Shown: positions 63,364-64,000 of the stretch, in pieces
How positions within the stretch are numbered: position 1 is the first letter of the stretch
Layout of the letters: every line of letters starts with the position of its first letter
Source of the DNA: Methanohalophilus profundi
Lineage (GTDB): Archaea > Halobacteriota > Methanosarcinia > Methanosarcinales > Methanosarcinaceae
Assembly: GCF_004137855.1 (NCBI RefSeq)
Contig: NZ_QBKB01000002.1
Coordinates: forward strand, 354,082-418,081
DNA: 64,000 bases
Reading direction: 5' to 3'
Translations under genes and position numbers: made by a program
Notes under the pieces: generated by a model
The model's input: the letters and a program-made list of their open reading frames with translations, nothing else
What the model was told of the DNA's origin: nothing
Databases searched by the model: none

Positions 63364-63525
63364 TCAGCCGATAAGGTTGGCATAAGCGGTCAACCTGTAC
63401 AGAGAAAACAATCCAAATGCCAGAATAACCATCATGAAAACCATTTCATTAATGGTCATGGTATGGTTTGCTTGTCTGGTAAGATCCCCGCTCTCATGTA
63501 TAGATCCATTTTGGTAAATTTCCAT
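63364..63525 (-). CDS. small single-helix membrane protein, 53 aa
   Basis: ATG 63523-63525 follows a strong GGAGGT. The product is MEIYQNGSIHESGDLTRQAN, then HTMTINEMVFMMVILAFGLF and SLYRLTAYANLIG: a polar head of about 27 residues and one transmembrane helix. I do not recognise the family. It lies between the TrkA-C gene and the right-edge gene. Confidence 0.6.
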   Translation of the reverse strand: MEIYQNGSIHESGDLTRQANHTMTINEMVFMMVILAFGLFSLYRLTAYANLIG

Positions 63526-63881
63526 TTACTAACCTCCGTTTATTTATTATCACACATATTGTGATGTTTAATCATTACAAATATCTATAATGATTTATCA
63601 TTAATAAACCTTTCTACCTATTATAAACCACACCCAAAATTTGCCGACATCCTCAAGTAAATAATGTGAAAAACTCGCATCTATGCTATTTTCATATAAT
63701 CTAATTCTTCTGTACTCCAGCATAGAATATACATTATGTACAAGCCTCATCAATTCGACAAAGGGTTAAGAAAAGACAGCAGCAAGCAAATTTTTGTGTC
63801 GAGTATGTATATGTGGTATAAATAAAAACAGTTCTTCATGGAAAAATGTGAAAAATATCGGATCAATGATGCACATTGCCA
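63526..63881. other. intergenic stretch near the right edge
   Basis: This is an AT-rich 356-bp gap with promoter-like TATA stretches (for example TTATAAACC near 63622). I see no gene or strong hairpin. Confidence 0.45.
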
Positions 63882-64000
63882 TTACGGAACAAATTCAATC
63901 TTTATGACAATGGCGCTGAGGCCCACCACCAGGATCAGTAATAACATACAGAGGCTGCAGGAGAACATGGATCGGAATAATGTTGAAAACTGTGTTCTGT
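63882..64000 (-). CDS. C-terminal end of a membrane protein (partial)
   Basis: A minus-strand frame is open from the window edge to TAA at 63882-63884. It ends in a hydrophobic helix CSLCMLLLILVVGLSAIVI followed by KIEFVP. It may be the last helix of a membrane protein whose body lies beyond the window. Too little is visible for a family call. Confidence 0.4.
   Translation of the reverse strand, partial: RTQFSTLFRSMFSCSLCMLLLILVVGLSAIVIKIEFVP

Noticed and set aside
1-64000. CRISPR array
   Set aside because: No set of regularly spaced direct repeats and no cas genes are visible.

Overview
The window is archaeal, from a methylotrophic methanogen of the Methanosarcinaceae. The moderate G+C and gene set fit a halophilic relative such as Methanohalophilus. 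The strongest evidence is a methylamine-methanogenesis island with in-frame amber (TAG, pyrrolysine) codons in mttB and mtbB. Archaeal Lon (LonB), Pus10, TrmY, ribosomal protein L21e, RNA polymerase subunit F, archaeal shikimate kinase and TATA/Shine-Dalgarno style gene starts agree. The genus is an inference.

Layout. 1-4.2 kb: the sufCB pair behind a structured leader, a flavoprotein, an osmoprotectant-transporter remnant and nadA. 4.2-8.6 kb: copZ/copA (copA frameshifted), then an XRE-cupin regulator with a truncated acyl-CoA synthetase. 8.7-10.25 kb: an IS1634-like element whose two flanks belong to different truncated genes. 10.3-18.2 kb: two response regulators, tldD/tldE, lonB and a KaiC-like ATPase. 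18.2-29.7 kb: mostly minus-strand housekeeping (purE, chorismate mutase, archaeal shikimate kinase, a HyuA-like protein, HemK-like methyltransferase, ksgA, DUF655, rpoF, rpl21e, pus10, trmY), then an AIM24 protein, a phosphoesterase and an MBL hydrolase. 29.8 kb: tRNA-Leu(TAA).

30.3-40 kb is the methylamine island. mttB, mtbC, mtbB, two MttP-type permeases and mttC import tri- and dimethylamine and move methyl groups to corrinoid proteins. Divergent from mttB lies the most unusual locus of the window: a full-length MtmB paralogue with no pyrrolysine codon (Asn at the Pyl202 position), 18 bp ahead of a pyruvoyl-dependent arginine decarboxylase homologue.

40-64 kb is an accessory/stress-flavoured stretch: an IS5-family element with a likely programmed frameshift, peroxiredoxin, small membrane proteins, cysS, rtcA, a DNA ligase-PolX operon, a PRC-barrel protein, a phosphoribosyltransferase/hydrolase pair, a TRAM protein, a DEAD-box helicase, a UPF0282 protein and a TrkA-C protein. 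Its long intergenic gaps hold several strong inverted repeats and candidate structured RNAs.

A recurring feature is single-base frameshifts, mostly at homopolymer or short repeat runs, in otherwise intact genes (copA, the KaiC-like gene, hyuA, ksgA, the phosphoesterase and the methyltransferase at 45 kb). Sequencing error is at least as likely as true gene decay for these.
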